DNA from: JBBSAT01 sp046351235
Lineage (GTDB): Bacteria; Myxococcota_A; Polyangia; Polyangiales; Sandaracinaceae
DNA length: 64,000 nucleotides
Direction: 5' to 3'
Assembly (NCBI GenBank): GCA_046351235.1
Contig: JAXLYV010000010.1
Span: forward strand, 1-64,000
The translations under genes and the position numbers were made by a program. Positions 50,055-59,126 of the stretch are shown one piece after another (the stretch's first letter is position 1; every line of letters starts with the position of its first letter). The notes beneath the pieces are model-generated. The model was not told the origin of the DNA, ran no database searches, and saw only the letters and a program-made list of their open reading frames with translations.

Positions 50055-51437
50055 ATGACCGGGCTGCGGACGGGGACGCGCATCGCCGATCGCTACGTGC
50101 TCGAGACGCTCGTGGCGCGCGGCGGCATGGGCGCCGTGTACCGCGCGATCGACGAGAAGCTCGGGCGCACCGTCGCGATCAAGTTCCTCCTCGCCGAGCT
50201 CGCCGAGGACGAGGTCTGCCTCGCGCGCTTCGAGCGCGAGGCGAGCGCCACGGCGCGCCTCTCCCATCCGGCGATCGTGCAGGTGCTCGACTTCGGCAAG
50301 CACGAGGGCGCGCCCTACCTCGTGATGGAGCACCTCGTCGGCCGCACGATCGCCGACGAGCTCGATGGCAAGGGCAAGGTCGAGCCGCTGCGCGCCGCCG
50401 ATTGGATCGAGCAGGCGCTCGCCGGGCTCTCGGCCGCGCACCAAGAGGGCATCGTCCACCGCGACATCAAGCCCGGCAACCTCATGATCCTCTCGACCGG
50501 CGCGGGCGCGAGCGCGCGCGAGGTCGTGAAGGTGCTCGACTTCGGCCTCGCCCAGCTGAAGGAGTCGGCGCCTTATCAACGGCTGACGAAGCTCGGCTCG
50601 GTGCTCGGCACGCCGATGTTCATGGCGCCCGAGCAGGCGCGCGGCGAGGGCTGCGATCCGCGCACCGACGTGTACGCGACCGGGATCGTGCTCTGGTGCT
50701 GCGTCACGGGGCAGCGGCCGTTCCCGGGGCAAGGCGCCGAGACGCTGAAGGCCGTGCTCACGCACACGCCGCCGCGCGCCGATGCGATCGACCCGTCGAT
50801 CCCGGCCGAGCTCGCGAGCGTGATCGAGCGCGCGATGCACAAGGACCGCACGAAGCGCTTTCCGACGGCGCTCGCGTTCGCCGGCGCGCTGGCCGAGGTG
50901 CGCGCGCGGGTCTCGTCCTCGCGACTGACGCCCGCGACCGCCACGCCCCCACCCGCGGGCGCGACGCCCATCGCGTCGATCCCGGCCCCCGCGACACCAC
51001 CGAGCCCGTCCGCCTCCCTCGCGCCGGCGGCCCCCGCCTCGAGCGCTCGCGTCTGGATCGCGCTGGGGCTCGTGCTCGCGCTCCTCGGCGTCGTCCTCGT
51101 GGCCGGTGGCGTCGGGGCGTATGCGTTCGGCCTCTTCGACCGCTTTCTGCCCGCGGCGCCCGCCGTGCCGATCGCCTCGGGGGCGCCCCCGAGCCCGCCG
51201 CCGCCGCCACCGGTCACGGGAGCCCAGGCCCCACCACCGATCGCGCGCACCGGAGAACAAGGTACAGCGATGGACGCGTGCGCACGCCTCGTCACGTGCT
51301 GCGAGGCCTTCCGGGCCCACGTCGATCCCGACACTCCGTGCGGAGACCTCGCCGCTCGGGCAGGCGGCCAGGCGAGCGAGTGCGACGCCCAGCGCAACGC
51401 GCTCGCGCGCACGGCCGACCTCCCCGAGTGCCGCTGA
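50055..51437 (+). CDS. Transmembrane Ser/Thr protein kinase with Cys-rich external tail
   Basis: 460 residues. A PknB-like kinase domain fills residues 10-285, with GGMGAVY, VAIKFL, HRDIKPGN, VLDFGLAQ and GTPMFMAPEQARGEG intact. A Pro/Ala-rich juxtamembrane linker follows, then one transmembrane helix (VWIALGLVLALLGVVLVAGG). The external region ends in a ~55-residue domain with six cysteines (DACARLVTCCEAF...PECR), a likely sensor. Begins 13 bp after the propeller gene. Substrates unknown. Confidence 0.92.
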   Translation: MTGLRTGTRIADRYVLETLVARGGMGAVYRAIDEKLGRTVAIKFLLAELAEDEVCLARFEREASATARLSHPAIVQVLDFGKHEGAPYLVMEHLVGRTIADELDGKGKVEPLRAADWIEQALAGLSAAHQEGIVHRDIKPGNLMILSTGAGASAREVVKVLDFGLAQLKESAPYQRLTKLGSVLGTPMFMAPEQARGEGCDPRTDVYATGIVLWCCVTGQRPFPGQGAETLKAVLTHTPPRADAIDPSIPAELASVIERAMHKDRTKRFPTALAFAGALAEVRARVSSSRLTPATATPPPAGATPIASIPAPATPPSPSASLAPAAPASSARVWIALGLVLALLGVVLVAGGVGAYAFGLFDRFLPAAPAVPIASGAPPSPPPPPPVTGAQAPPPIARTGEQGTAMDACARLVTCCEAFRAHVDPDTPCGDLAARAGGQASECDAQRNALARTADLPECR

Positions 51438-51449
51438 TCCCGCGCCCGT

Positions 51450-51472
51450 GAGCGCACTCGCTTGGTGCGCTC
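51450..51472 (+). terminator. Hairpin after the second kinase
   Basis: GAGCGCAC and GTGCGCTC form an 8-bp stem around TCGCTTG, 12 bp past the stop. Confidence 0.4.
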
Positions 51473-51485
51473 GCTCGGGATCGGT

Positions 51486-51491
51486 CATTCT
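51486..51491 (+). promoter_or_regulatory. Possible -10 of the CFI-box gene
   Basis: CATTCT ends 7 nt before the ATG at 51499; close to the TATTCT at 9572-9577. Weak because the first base is C. Confidence 0.35.
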
Positions 51492-51498
51492 TGCGTCG

Positions 51499-53259
51499 AT
51501 GCGTCGTCTTGCCTTTTCGTCGGTGCTCGCCGCCGCGCTCTGGCTCCTCGCTCCGCAAGCCTCTGCGCAGCGCATCCTGTCCGTGCACTTCGTCCCGGCC
51601 GCGCCGCGCGCGCAGTTCGCCGTGTGGATCGAGAGCCCGGACGGCGTCTACCTGCGCACGCTCGGCATCACCCAGGCCGTCTCGCTCTACGGCATCGGCA
51701 ACCGCCCCGGCGCGATGGAGATGAACAGCGGCTACCGCTGGCCCTACGGCCGGCGCGAAGGCGTGCTCCCGGTGTGGGGCCATCGTCGCGCGAGCGCGCC
51801 CGGCGCCGAGCTCTTCCACCGCGTCATCTTCCAGAACCGCCTCTCGGAGGGCTTCGCGTCGCGAACGAGCGAGGACTCGACGCGCGACGACTACTTCTGT
51901 CTCTCGTTCGACCGCAGCCGCTCGGGCCAAGGCGCGCTCGACGCGATGAGCTGCGCGAGCGTGTTCAACAGCGACAAGGGCCGCTACATCACGAGCGAGG
52001 ACGTCGCGAACGGCTACGCGGAGCCGATCATCGAGGACGGCGGCGGCGAGTACCCGCTCGATCTCTTCTCCCTCTACCCGCCGCGCCGCGACGTGCATCG
52101 CTGCAGCAATCCCGGCTGCCGCGATCGTGCGGATGTCGACCTGTACGACGCCGACGCGCGCCGCGTGATGCCCGAGATCGACGCGGTCACGATGGCGACC
52201 GCGCGCGCCGGAAGCCCCGTCGACATCGTGTTCACCGTCCCCGACGAGTGGCCGGCCGGCACGTACACGGTCTACGTCGAGACGAACGTCGAGGGCGATC
52301 CCAACGAGACGTTCCCGGCGCCGCCGGTCGCGAGCGACTACAGCCAGTGGGACACCTGGGCCATCGGGTTCGGCTACTCGTATCGAGGGCAGCCCTCGGT
52401 CGTCTACCGCATGGACGTGGCGATCGACGAGGACGGCGCCACGGTCTCGACGCTCATGCCGGCCGGCTACGGCTCGGTCGATGGGCGCGGCACCAGCGGC
52501 GGCGAGATGCACGAGATGGACGGCTCGATCACGATGGATCCCGTCGCGCATCCCGGCAGCGGCGGCGATCGCTTGCAGATCGTGGACGGTGCGCGCGTGA
52601 CGGCGAGCGTGATCCCGCCCGTGATGTGCGACGAGAACACGCCGCCCGGCGCGATCGAAGGCTTCGCGGTCACGCAGTACTCCGATCGCCGCCAGGCCCA
52701 TCACTGGGCGCACGTCTCGTTCGTCGCGCCGAGCGACGACCAGCACGTGACCCGCTACGAGCTGCGCTTCTCCGAGACGCCCATCACGGACCTCGAGTCG
52801 TTCACGCGCGCGATGCCGGGGCAGGCGGCGAACCTCGCGAGCCAGGCCGTGGAGATCCCGACCTCGGCCGCGCCGGGGCAGACGATCTCGGTCGACATCG
52901 GGCAGCTCACGTTCAGCTCGCACTACTGGATCGCGGTGCGCGCGCTCGACGGCTGCAACGCGTCGGGCCCGATCGCGGTGACGGAGTTCACGACGCCGGC
53001 GATCGAGTTCACGACCGTCTCGCCCTGCTTCGTGGCGACCGCGGCCTACGGCTCGCCGATGGCGGCCGAGGTGGGCGCGCTGCGTCGCTTCCGTGATCGC
53101 TACCTGATGTCGAACGAGCTCGGCCGGGCGCTGGTCGCGGCGTACTACGAGGTCGGCCCGAGCTTCGCCGAAGCGATTCGCGACGACGAGGATCGCCGGA
53201 GCGCGGCGCGCACGCTGCTCGCGCCGTTCGTGTGGATGGCCGAAGCCCTCGCGGAGTGA
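51499..53259 (+). CDS. Secreted protein with FnIII-like and CFI-box C-terminal domain
   Basis: 586 residues with a signal peptide (RLAFSSVLAAALWLLAPQASAQ). The N-terminal ~240 residues are beta-rich and include a Cys pair (RCSNPGCRDRADVDLYD). A fibronectin-III-like segment (PPGAIEGFAVTQYS... ALDGCNASGPIAVTEF) precedes the C-terminal CFVATAAYGSPMAAEVGALR, the CFI-box motif that ends many exported myxobacterial proteins. The last 40 residues are helical (FRDRYLMSNELGRALVAAYY). The role of the CFI box is not established. Confidence 0.86.
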   Translation: MRRLAFSSVLAAALWLLAPQASAQRILSVHFVPAAPRAQFAVWIESPDGVYLRTLGITQAVSLYGIGNRPGAMEMNSGYRWPYGRREGVLPVWGHRRASAPGAELFHRVIFQNRLSEGFASRTSEDSTRDDYFCLSFDRSRSGQGALDAMSCASVFNSDKGRYITSEDVANGYAEPIIEDGGGEYPLDLFSLYPPRRDVHRCSNPGCRDRADVDLYDADARRVMPEIDAVTMATARAGSPVDIVFTVPDEWPAGTYTVYVETNVEGDPNETFPAPPVASDYSQWDTWAIGFGYSYRGQPSVVYRMDVAIDEDGATVSTLMPAGYGSVDGRGTSGGEMHEMDGSITMDPVAHPGSGGDRLQIVDGARVTASVIPPVMCDENTPPGAIEGFAVTQYSDRRQAHHWAHVSFVAPSDDQHVTRYELRFSETPITDLESFTRAMPGQAANLASQAVEIPTSAAPGQTISVDIGQLTFSSHYWIAVRALDGCNASGPIAVTEFTTPAIEFTTVSPCFVATAAYGSPMAAEVGALRRFRDRYLMSNELGRALVAAYYEVGPSFAEAIRDDEDRRSAARTLLAPFVWMAEALAE

Positions 53260-53289
53260 CGGCGCCGCGGGAGGAGCCCGCGCCGGCCG

Positions 53290-55968
53290 TCAGGGCATCA
53301 GGAAGATCGGGTTCGCGACGCCGAAGGGGATGCGCCCGCGGTGCACGGGCTCGAGCGGCGTGTCGCCGTAGGCCGCGACGATCACGTAGGACCCGGTCGC
53401 GCGCACGTCCACGTCGACGTCGTGGTCGAAGCGCGTCGCCGGATGCGAGGGGTCGCCATCGCTCGCGAGGATGTCGATCGTCTGCACCGTCTCACCGTCG
53501 ACGACCACGTCGAGCGCGTCCACGTCCACCCAGCTCGCCGCCTCCACGTGCACGTGCACGCTCGTGCGCGCGCCGAGGCCTGCCGCGGTCTCGCCCGAGC
53601 CCGCCTCGCCGACGCGCGTCGTCACGTAGATGCCGCCCGAGATGGTCGCGTGGCCCGCGCTCAGCTCGTCGCGCACGACCAGCGGGTCCACGTCGGCCGG
53701 ATCGTCCGAGCCGAGCGCGATGCACGTGCGCGGGTAGCCGACCGGCGATCCGGTGATGCCGTGCGAGTCGCTCGAGCCCACGGCGAACACGCGCCGCCCG
53801 TGATCGAGGAGCGAGAGCCAGTCCGCCACCGTGCGATCGCGGTTGGCGATCCACCCGCTGTCGTTGAAGACCTCGACGAGATCGAACTCCTCGTCCCAGT
53901 CCGCCTGGCGCGTCACCATGCCCGTGAGCGGGTCGTAGCCCACGTAGCCGAAGTAGTTCTTCGCGCCGTGCGGGTGGTTGATGATGATCGCCGGGTGCTC
54001 GGGGCGCGCGCGCACCTGCTCGAAGACCTCGTGCGGGCCCATCGTCCGCAGCGTCACCTCGGGATGCGCGGGCGTCGGGTACTCCTGCCACGCGGGCGCG
54101 CCGCGGTTGATCGCCAGCGGATCCTCGACGAGGGGGAACACGCCCATGTGCCCCCAGAGCTCCATCGACGTCATCTCGATCGAGCAGATCCCGTGCGCGT
54201 AGTGCTGCATCCCGAGCGACTCGATGATCGACTGGAAGTCGTTCACGTACTCGTGGTCGGAGCGCACCGGGATCTCGAGCCCGTCGGCGATCGCGGAGCG
54301 CACCTTCGTCGTGGCGTCGTCGCCCGAGTCGGCGCTGCGGCGCGTGTGCACGTGGAAGTCGCCGCACATCACGCCCGTGGTGTCGACCGAGTGCTCGAGC
54401 GCGAGCGTCGTGCTGGCGGTCTCACCGTGGGCGGAGACCGTGAGCACGTCCTCGCCGAGCTCCCACTCGTAGCCGCGCGAGGCGACGACGCGGAAGGTGC
54501 CGACCGGCACGCGCACCGTGGCCTCGCCCGTGATCGCGTACGCGACCGCGACGCGCCCGTCGGGCACGTCCTCTTCGCCGAACATCGAGGGCGGCTCCTC
54601 GAAGCTCGTCCCGCTCGCGGCGATCACCGAGATGCGTGCCGGGATCGGCTCGCCGAGCTCGTCGGTGACCGACACGTGGAGAAAGCCGCTCGGGGGCATC
54701 GTGAGGTCCTGCGTCGTCGCGCTCGCGGCCACGGCGACCTGCGGCGCGCGCCCGTTGCTCGTGCGCACCGCCTCGAGCGTCACGGCGTCGGCCATCGGCA
54801 CGTGCAGCGTGTAGACGCCGTCGGGGCCCGTCAGGTTCGAGCGCGTGATCCACTCGCCGGTTCCGTCCCGCAGCGCGGTGACGCGCACGTTCTCGGCCGG
54901 CGAGCCGTCGGGCTCGCGCACCACGCCGGTGATCGCGCGCTGGGCCTCGGCACGCTCGCGCGCACGGGCCGCGAGCGCGCCGTCCGCGCCCGGGCCGCCG
55001 AGCGTGATGCGCGCGTGCGGGAAGGTGGTCACCGCGCACGCCGGGATCACGCGCGGCGGCGCCAGGCGCCCGTTGAACCCCGACGCGGCGACGATCGACG
55101 AGAGCGCGCCGGTCGGTAGCTCGTAGACGTACGACGTGTGCCGCTCGTCGGCGAAGCCCATCCATTCGGTCGACGTCACGCTGGCCTGGTCGAAGCCGCG
55201 CGCATCGACGAAGGGCGGCATCCGATCCGCATAGAGGAACCCGTGCAAGATGACCGGGATGCGGACGTCGCGATTGCGCGGGCTCGCGAACGTCATGGAG
55301 ATGTCGACGTGATCGGAGCCGGGCGCGAGCGTGTAGTCGATGGCGCCCGTCATGTCGTCCAGCGCATCGGCGAAGATGTCGTGCACGATCGCGTCGAAGA
55401 AGGGCAGCGGCGCGACCGGTCCCTCGGCGCGGATCACGGCCGGCTCGCCGTTCGATCCATCGTTCATCACCGTCACGCTGCGCGTCACGATCGTCGAGCG
55501 CCCGGTGAGCACGAAGAACTCCCCGAAGTCGCTGGGATCGACGAGGTGGTGACCCTCGACGCGCGCCATGCCCGTGATGCGCCCGCCCCAAGGGTCGTAG
55601 AGATCGGAGGGCCCCGCATCCTCGATCGCGATCGCGATTCGATCGTTGGCGAGGATGAGCTCGCCGCTGCCCCAGATCTGCAGGCCGCTGTCGAAGGCCG
55701 GTAGCTCGCTCGCGTCGATGCGCCCCGCGCGTGCCTCCGTGGGCCCGGCGCCGAGCGGGTCGGGATGACCGTCCGGGTCGCCCGTCTCGATCGTGAGCGT
55801 GGCCTCGCAGGGCGGAAGCCACGCGTCGGCGCGAGCGAACGCGTCCGTGCTCGCGTCGGTGCTCGCATCGCCCGGGACCCCCACGTCGGGCGCGCTCGGA
55901 GGCGGGTCCCCTCCGCACGCAGCGAGCAGCGACGAGGTGACGATCAGGAGGCGAAGACGCGACGACAT
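53290..55968 (-). CDS. CehA/McbA-type PHP-domain metallohydrolase lipoprotein
   Basis: 892 residues. Lipoprotein signal (LLIVTSSLLAAC), then a beta-sandwich region, a carboxypeptidase-regulatory-like domain (about 340-470: ITGVVREPDGSPAENVRVTA), and a PHP-type domain. That domain has FHVHTRRSADSG near 540, RSDHEYVN, INHPHGAKNYFGY and GSSDSHGI, which place metal-binding His/Asp in the family order. CehA/McbA enzymes hydrolyse carbamates or related esters; the substrate here is unknown. TACGAT lies 6 nt before the ATG. Convergent with the CFI-box gene. Confidence 0.88.
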   Translation of the reverse strand: MSSRLRLLIVTSSLLAACGGDPPPSAPDVGVPGDASTDASTDAFARADAWLPPCEATLTIETGDPDGHPDPLGAGPTEARAGRIDASELPAFDSGLQIWGSGELILANDRIAIAIEDAGPSDLYDPWGGRITGMARVEGHHLVDPSDFGEFFVLTGRSTIVTRSVTVMNDGSNGEPAVIRAEGPVAPLPFFDAIVHDIFADALDDMTGAIDYTLAPGSDHVDISMTFASPRNRDVRIPVILHGFLYADRMPPFVDARGFDQASVTSTEWMGFADERHTSYVYELPTGALSSIVAASGFNGRLAPPRVIPACAVTTFPHARITLGGPGADGALAARARERAEAQRAITGVVREPDGSPAENVRVTALRDGTGEWITRSNLTGPDGVYTLHVPMADAVTLEAVRTSNGRAPQVAVAASATTQDLTMPPSGFLHVSVTDELGEPIPARISVIAASGTSFEEPPSMFGEEDVPDGRVAVAYAITGEATVRVPVGTFRVVASRGYEWELGEDVLTVSAHGETASTTLALEHSVDTTGVMCGDFHVHTRRSADSGDDATTKVRSAIADGLEIPVRSDHEYVNDFQSIIESLGMQHYAHGICSIEMTSMELWGHMGVFPLVEDPLAINRGAPAWQEYPTPAHPEVTLRTMGPHEVFEQVRARPEHPAIIINHPHGAKNYFGYVGYDPLTGMVTRQADWDEEFDLVEVFNDSGWIANRDRTVADWLSLLDHGRRVFAVGSSDSHGITGSPVGYPRTCIALGSDDPADVDPLVVRDELSAGHATISGGIYVTTRVGEAGSGETAAGLGARTSVHVHVEAASWVDVDALDVVVDGETVQTIDILASDGDPSHPATRFDHDVDVDVRATGSYVIVAAYGDTPLEPVHRGRIPFGVANPIFLMP

Positions 55969-55974
55969 CGGGAA

Positions 55975-55980
55975 ATCGTA
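55975..55980 (-). promoter_or_regulatory. -10 hexamer of the PHP-domain gene
   Basis: TACGAT on the minus strand ends 6 nt before the ATG at 55968; no Shine-Dalgarno. Confidence 0.45.
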
Positions 55981-56061
55981 CGCGCCCCCGGGCCGCCACC
56001 ACAACCTTGCGTGCGCAAGCACCCCGGCGCCGTCGCTCGCTCGAGCCGAGCGAGCGACCCG

Positions 56062-57048
56062 TCACTCGCAGGCGATCTGGCGGAGCCAGCTCTCGATCTC
56101 GCTCGCCATGTCGAGGCGCCCGGCGCGCACCTCGCGCAGATCCCAGAAGCGTCCGTTCGTCACCTCGGGCAAGGACGACATCGAGCCGAAGGGGCCGCTG
56201 AAGCCGCGCCCCACGTCCGGGCTCCGGCCTGCGCCGCAGTCGTCGCCGACGCCGGTCTCGCCGAAGACGCCCACGCGGAAGCCGCGATCGACGAGCGCCG
56301 TGGTCGCCTCGAGGTAGTTGAACTGCACGACCACGCCGCCACCCCACTCGCCCGAGAGCACGGCCGGGCGCTCGACGAAGGTGTCGTCGGTGACGTGGAC
56401 GAGCACGCGGCGCGAGCCGTCGCGCAGGGGGCACATCGTCGCGGCCACGATCGCGTCGAGCGAGTTCTCGGCGCAATCCTGGTTCGGCAGGTGGCTCACC
56501 GGGCTCTGGTTCGACGCGCAGAACGTCTGCCAGGCCCCGAGCTGCGTGCGAAGGTCCTCGACGTTGGTGAAGGGCATGCAGCCACCGTCGGCCGCGAAGG
56601 GAGGCGTGCCGTCCACCGCGAGCACGTCGTCGACGAACACGACGAGCGAGATCCGCGGATCGGCCGAGACCTCGTGCGCGACGTCCCAGAGGTGGCTGAT
56701 CCCGTCTCCGATCGCCGCCAGCTCGCCCGTCATCGAGGTCGAGACGTCCACCGTGAGCACGATGTCGAGCGGGCGCCCGCACGTGCCGCCATCGCCCGCA
56801 TCCACGTTCGCATCGCTCGCCGCCGCCGCGTCGACGCCACCGTCGTGGGCGCTGCAGAACGAGAAGATGCCGCAGGCCGGATCGTGGCAGTCGACGAGGC
56901 CGTCGCCGTCGTCGTCCCGCGCGTTGCTGCACGTCGCCATGTCGGACTCGGTCGGCGTCGCGCGCGAGCCGCCGCAGGACGCAGCCCCGAGCGCCGTCCC
57001 GAGCGAGAAGGCGATGAGCAGAAAAGCGGGAGGAAGCGCACGGACCAT
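56062..57048 (-). CDS. von Willebrand factor A-domain lipoprotein
   Basis: 328 residues. The signal ends LGAASC. A calcium-loop-like segment (NARDDDGDGLVDCHDPAC) precedes a vWA domain (about 95-325) with the MIDAS DVSTS (D101, S103, S105) and a matching TMCP...VHVTDD segment. Several cysteines (CASNQ, DCAEN, ACE) suggest disulfides. Metal-dependent adhesion or binding is likely. The ATG at 57048 starts the signal. Divergent from the TolB-like gene. Confidence 0.86.
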   Translation of the reverse strand: MVRALPPAFLLIAFSLGTALGAASCGGSRATPTESDMATCSNARDDDGDGLVDCHDPACGIFSFCSAHDGGVDAAAASDANVDAGDGGTCGRPLDIVLTVDVSTSMTGELAAIGDGISHLWDVAHEVSADPRISLVVFVDDVLAVDGTPPFAADGGCMPFTNVEDLRTQLGAWQTFCASNQSPVSHLPNQDCAENSLDAIVAATMCPLRDGSRRVLVHVTDDTFVERPAVLSGEWGGGVVVQFNYLEATTALVDRGFRVGVFGETGVGDDCGAGRSPDVGRGFSGPFGSMSSLPEVTNGRFWDLREVRAGRLDMASEIESWLRQIACE

Positions 57049-57151
57049 CGGGCCCCAGTGTGACCGTTCGCAGCCCAGGCGCACGATCCCTCTTGAAGAT
57101 CGCGGCGCTGCATCGGTTACCCTGACTTCCTTGCTCACGGAGAACGCCCGT

Positions 57152-59059
57152 ATGCCTCGTCTTTCGCTGCTCGCGCTCGGCACCTTCGCCTTGGCATCGA
57201 TTCTCGCTCCCGGCTGCACCGTCGGCGGTGGCCGCCCCGACAGCGGCGGCACCCAGCCCGGAGAAGACGGGGGCATGCTGCGCCCCGACACACACGTCGC
57301 CATGACGGGCGATCTGGTGATCGCGCCGCTCGACTACGAGGCGACGATCATGGGCGCGCCCGTGGAGATCGACTACACGGCGATGCAGCTGCAGGACGAC
57401 GGGACGTTCGCCGACGTGACCTCGATGGTGACCTGGTCGGCGGCGAGCCTCGGCTCGTTCACGGGCTCGCACTTCACCTCGGTCACCGACCGCGGCGGGC
57501 ACACGTCGATCATCGCGTCGCTCGGCGCACGGCGCGCCACGACGGGCCTCACGCTCCACCTCAACCGCGACATCCTCGGGCCCGGCGCGCCGACCGACGC
57601 GCCCACGCGCTTCGAGGGCACCGACGACCCGGCGAACGCGCCCTCGATCGTCTATCCCGACGACGGCGCGATGATCCCGCCGAACCTCGAGCACTTCGAG
57701 CTGCACTTCATGCCGAACGGATCGAACCTGTTCCGGCTCGAGGTGACGACGAGCGCGGTGGTCCTGCGCGTCTACTTCGACTGCGGCGAGGCCGTGAGCG
57801 GCGGCTGCATCTTCGCGCCCGATCACGACACGTGGGCCGCGATCTCCGATGCCGCGCGCGGTGAGACGGCCACCTATCGCCTCACCGGCACGGACTCCGC
57901 CGGCCGCATCGGCAGCGCCGCGACGCGCTCGCTGCAGGTCGCCCAGGAGGACATCACGGGCGGCGTCTACTACTGGAACGCCGCGGGCGGCGCGATCATG
58001 CGCTACGAGTTCGGCGTCCCGGGCGCGGTCGAGGAGCGCTTCCTCGGCGTCGCGCAGACCGGCGCGGGCACGATGTGCGTCGGCTGCCACACGCTCTCGC
58101 GCGACGGCACGCACATCGCCGTCGGCACGGGCATCCCGACGAGCACGCTGCAGATCTTCGACGTCGCCTCGCGCAATCGCCTGCTGCGGCGGCCCATGAT
58201 GGGCGGCGGCTTCCCGCAGCAGCCCAACTTCTACTCGTTCAGCCCCGACAACGCGCAGCTCGTCGTGAGCGCGGCGCGCGGGCTGAACATCATGGACCCG
58301 ACGACGGGCACGATCACCCAGATGGGCATCACCTCGGGCGTCTCGTCGATGCCCGACTGGTCGCCGGACGGAAACCACATCGTGTACGTGAGCGTGTCGG
58401 GCGGGCCGGCGATCGAAGCGCCTGCCGTCACGAGCGGCTCGATCGCCCGCGTCGATCTGAGCGGCGGCACCTGGACCGCGGGCCCGGTGCTCGCGGCGGC
58501 CGACGGCGGCAACAACTACCACCCGACCTACTCGCCGGACGGCAACTGGGTCGTCTACAACCGCTCGCCCTCGAACATCGGATCGATGGGCGCGAGCGAC
58601 TCGAGCATGGGCGCGGGCGACTGCGTCACGGACGCCGAGATGTGGTTCGTCGCCGCCGACGGCTCGGGCGTCGCCACCCAGCTCAGCGGCATCGGCCCTG
58701 CCGATCGCCCCGCCGACGGCGTGTGCGCGTCGTGGCCGAAGTTCGACCCGACGGTCTATCACGACCACGGGCACGACCTGTTCTGGATCGCATACGCGAC
58801 GGCGCGCGGCTACGGCCTGCGCTACGGCGATCAAGCGCGTTTCCAGATCTGGATGGCGGCCTTCGACCCGACGCGCGCGGCCGCCGGCATGCAGCCGATC
58901 CACCCGGCGATCCGCCTGCCGTTCCAGAACATCGAGAGCGGCAACCACATCGCGCAGTGGGTGACGCACATCGAGCGCCAGGGCTGCACGGGCAACCAGG
59001 ATTGCGGCGGCGAGTTCTGTTACATGGGCCGCTGCTACGAGCAGGTGCCGGTGTTCTGA
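57152..59059 (+). CDS. TolB-like propeller lipoprotein with CxxCH motif
   Basis: 635 residues. Lipoprotein signal (LGTFALASILAPGC), an Ig-like segment (about 50-150), a second beta domain, then a propeller with TolB/WD40-like blades (FSPDNAQLVVSAARG, PDWSPDGNHIVYVS, YSPDGNWVVYN). The CVGCH motif near 309-313 is the c-type heme-binding signature. The C-terminus has a Cys-rich patch (GCTGNQDCGGEFCYMGRCYE). Shine-Dalgarno ACGGAGA precedes the ATG. Possibly a redox-linked surface protein. Confidence 0.85.
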   Translation: MPRLSLLALGTFALASILAPGCTVGGGRPDSGGTQPGEDGGMLRPDTHVAMTGDLVIAPLDYEATIMGAPVEIDYTAMQLQDDGTFADVTSMVTWSAASLGSFTGSHFTSVTDRGGHTSIIASLGARRATTGLTLHLNRDILGPGAPTDAPTRFEGTDDPANAPSIVYPDDGAMIPPNLEHFELHFMPNGSNLFRLEVTTSAVVLRVYFDCGEAVSGGCIFAPDHDTWAAISDAARGETATYRLTGTDSAGRIGSAATRSLQVAQEDITGGVYYWNAAGGAIMRYEFGVPGAVEERFLGVAQTGAGTMCVGCHTLSRDGTHIAVGTGIPTSTLQIFDVASRNRLLRRPMMGGGFPQQPNFYSFSPDNAQLVVSAARGLNIMDPTTGTITQMGITSGVSSMPDWSPDGNHIVYVSVSGGPAIEAPAVTSGSIARVDLSGGTWTAGPVLAAADGGNNYHPTYSPDGNWVVYNRSPSNIGSMGASDSSMGAGDCVTDAEMWFVAADGSGVATQLSGIGPADRPADGVCASWPKFDPTVYHDHGHDLFWIAYATARGYGLRYGDQARFQIWMAAFDPTRAAAGMQPIHPAIRLPFQNIESGNHIAQWVTHIERQGCTGNQDCGGEFCYMGRCYEQVPVF

Positions 59060-59063
59060 TTCA

Positions 59064-59103
59064 CGAGGGGTGAGCGGGGTCCGGGTCCGCCCCCCTCCCC
59101 TCG
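59064..59103 (+). terminator. Hairpin after the TolB-like gene
   Basis: CGAGGGG and CCCCTCG form a 7-bp stem around a 26-nt GC-rich loop, starting 4 bp past the stop. No T-tract; overlaps the promoter region of the next gene only slightly. Confidence 0.3.
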
Positions 59104-59114
59104 CATGGGCGGCG

Positions 59115-59120
59115 TACGCT
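59115..59120 (+). promoter_or_regulatory. -10 hexamer of the 59127 gene
   Basis: TACGCT ends 6 nt before the GTG at 59127; identical hexamer and spacing to the VOC gene at 40628-40633. Confidence 0.45.
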
Positions 59121-59126
59121 ACCCCA

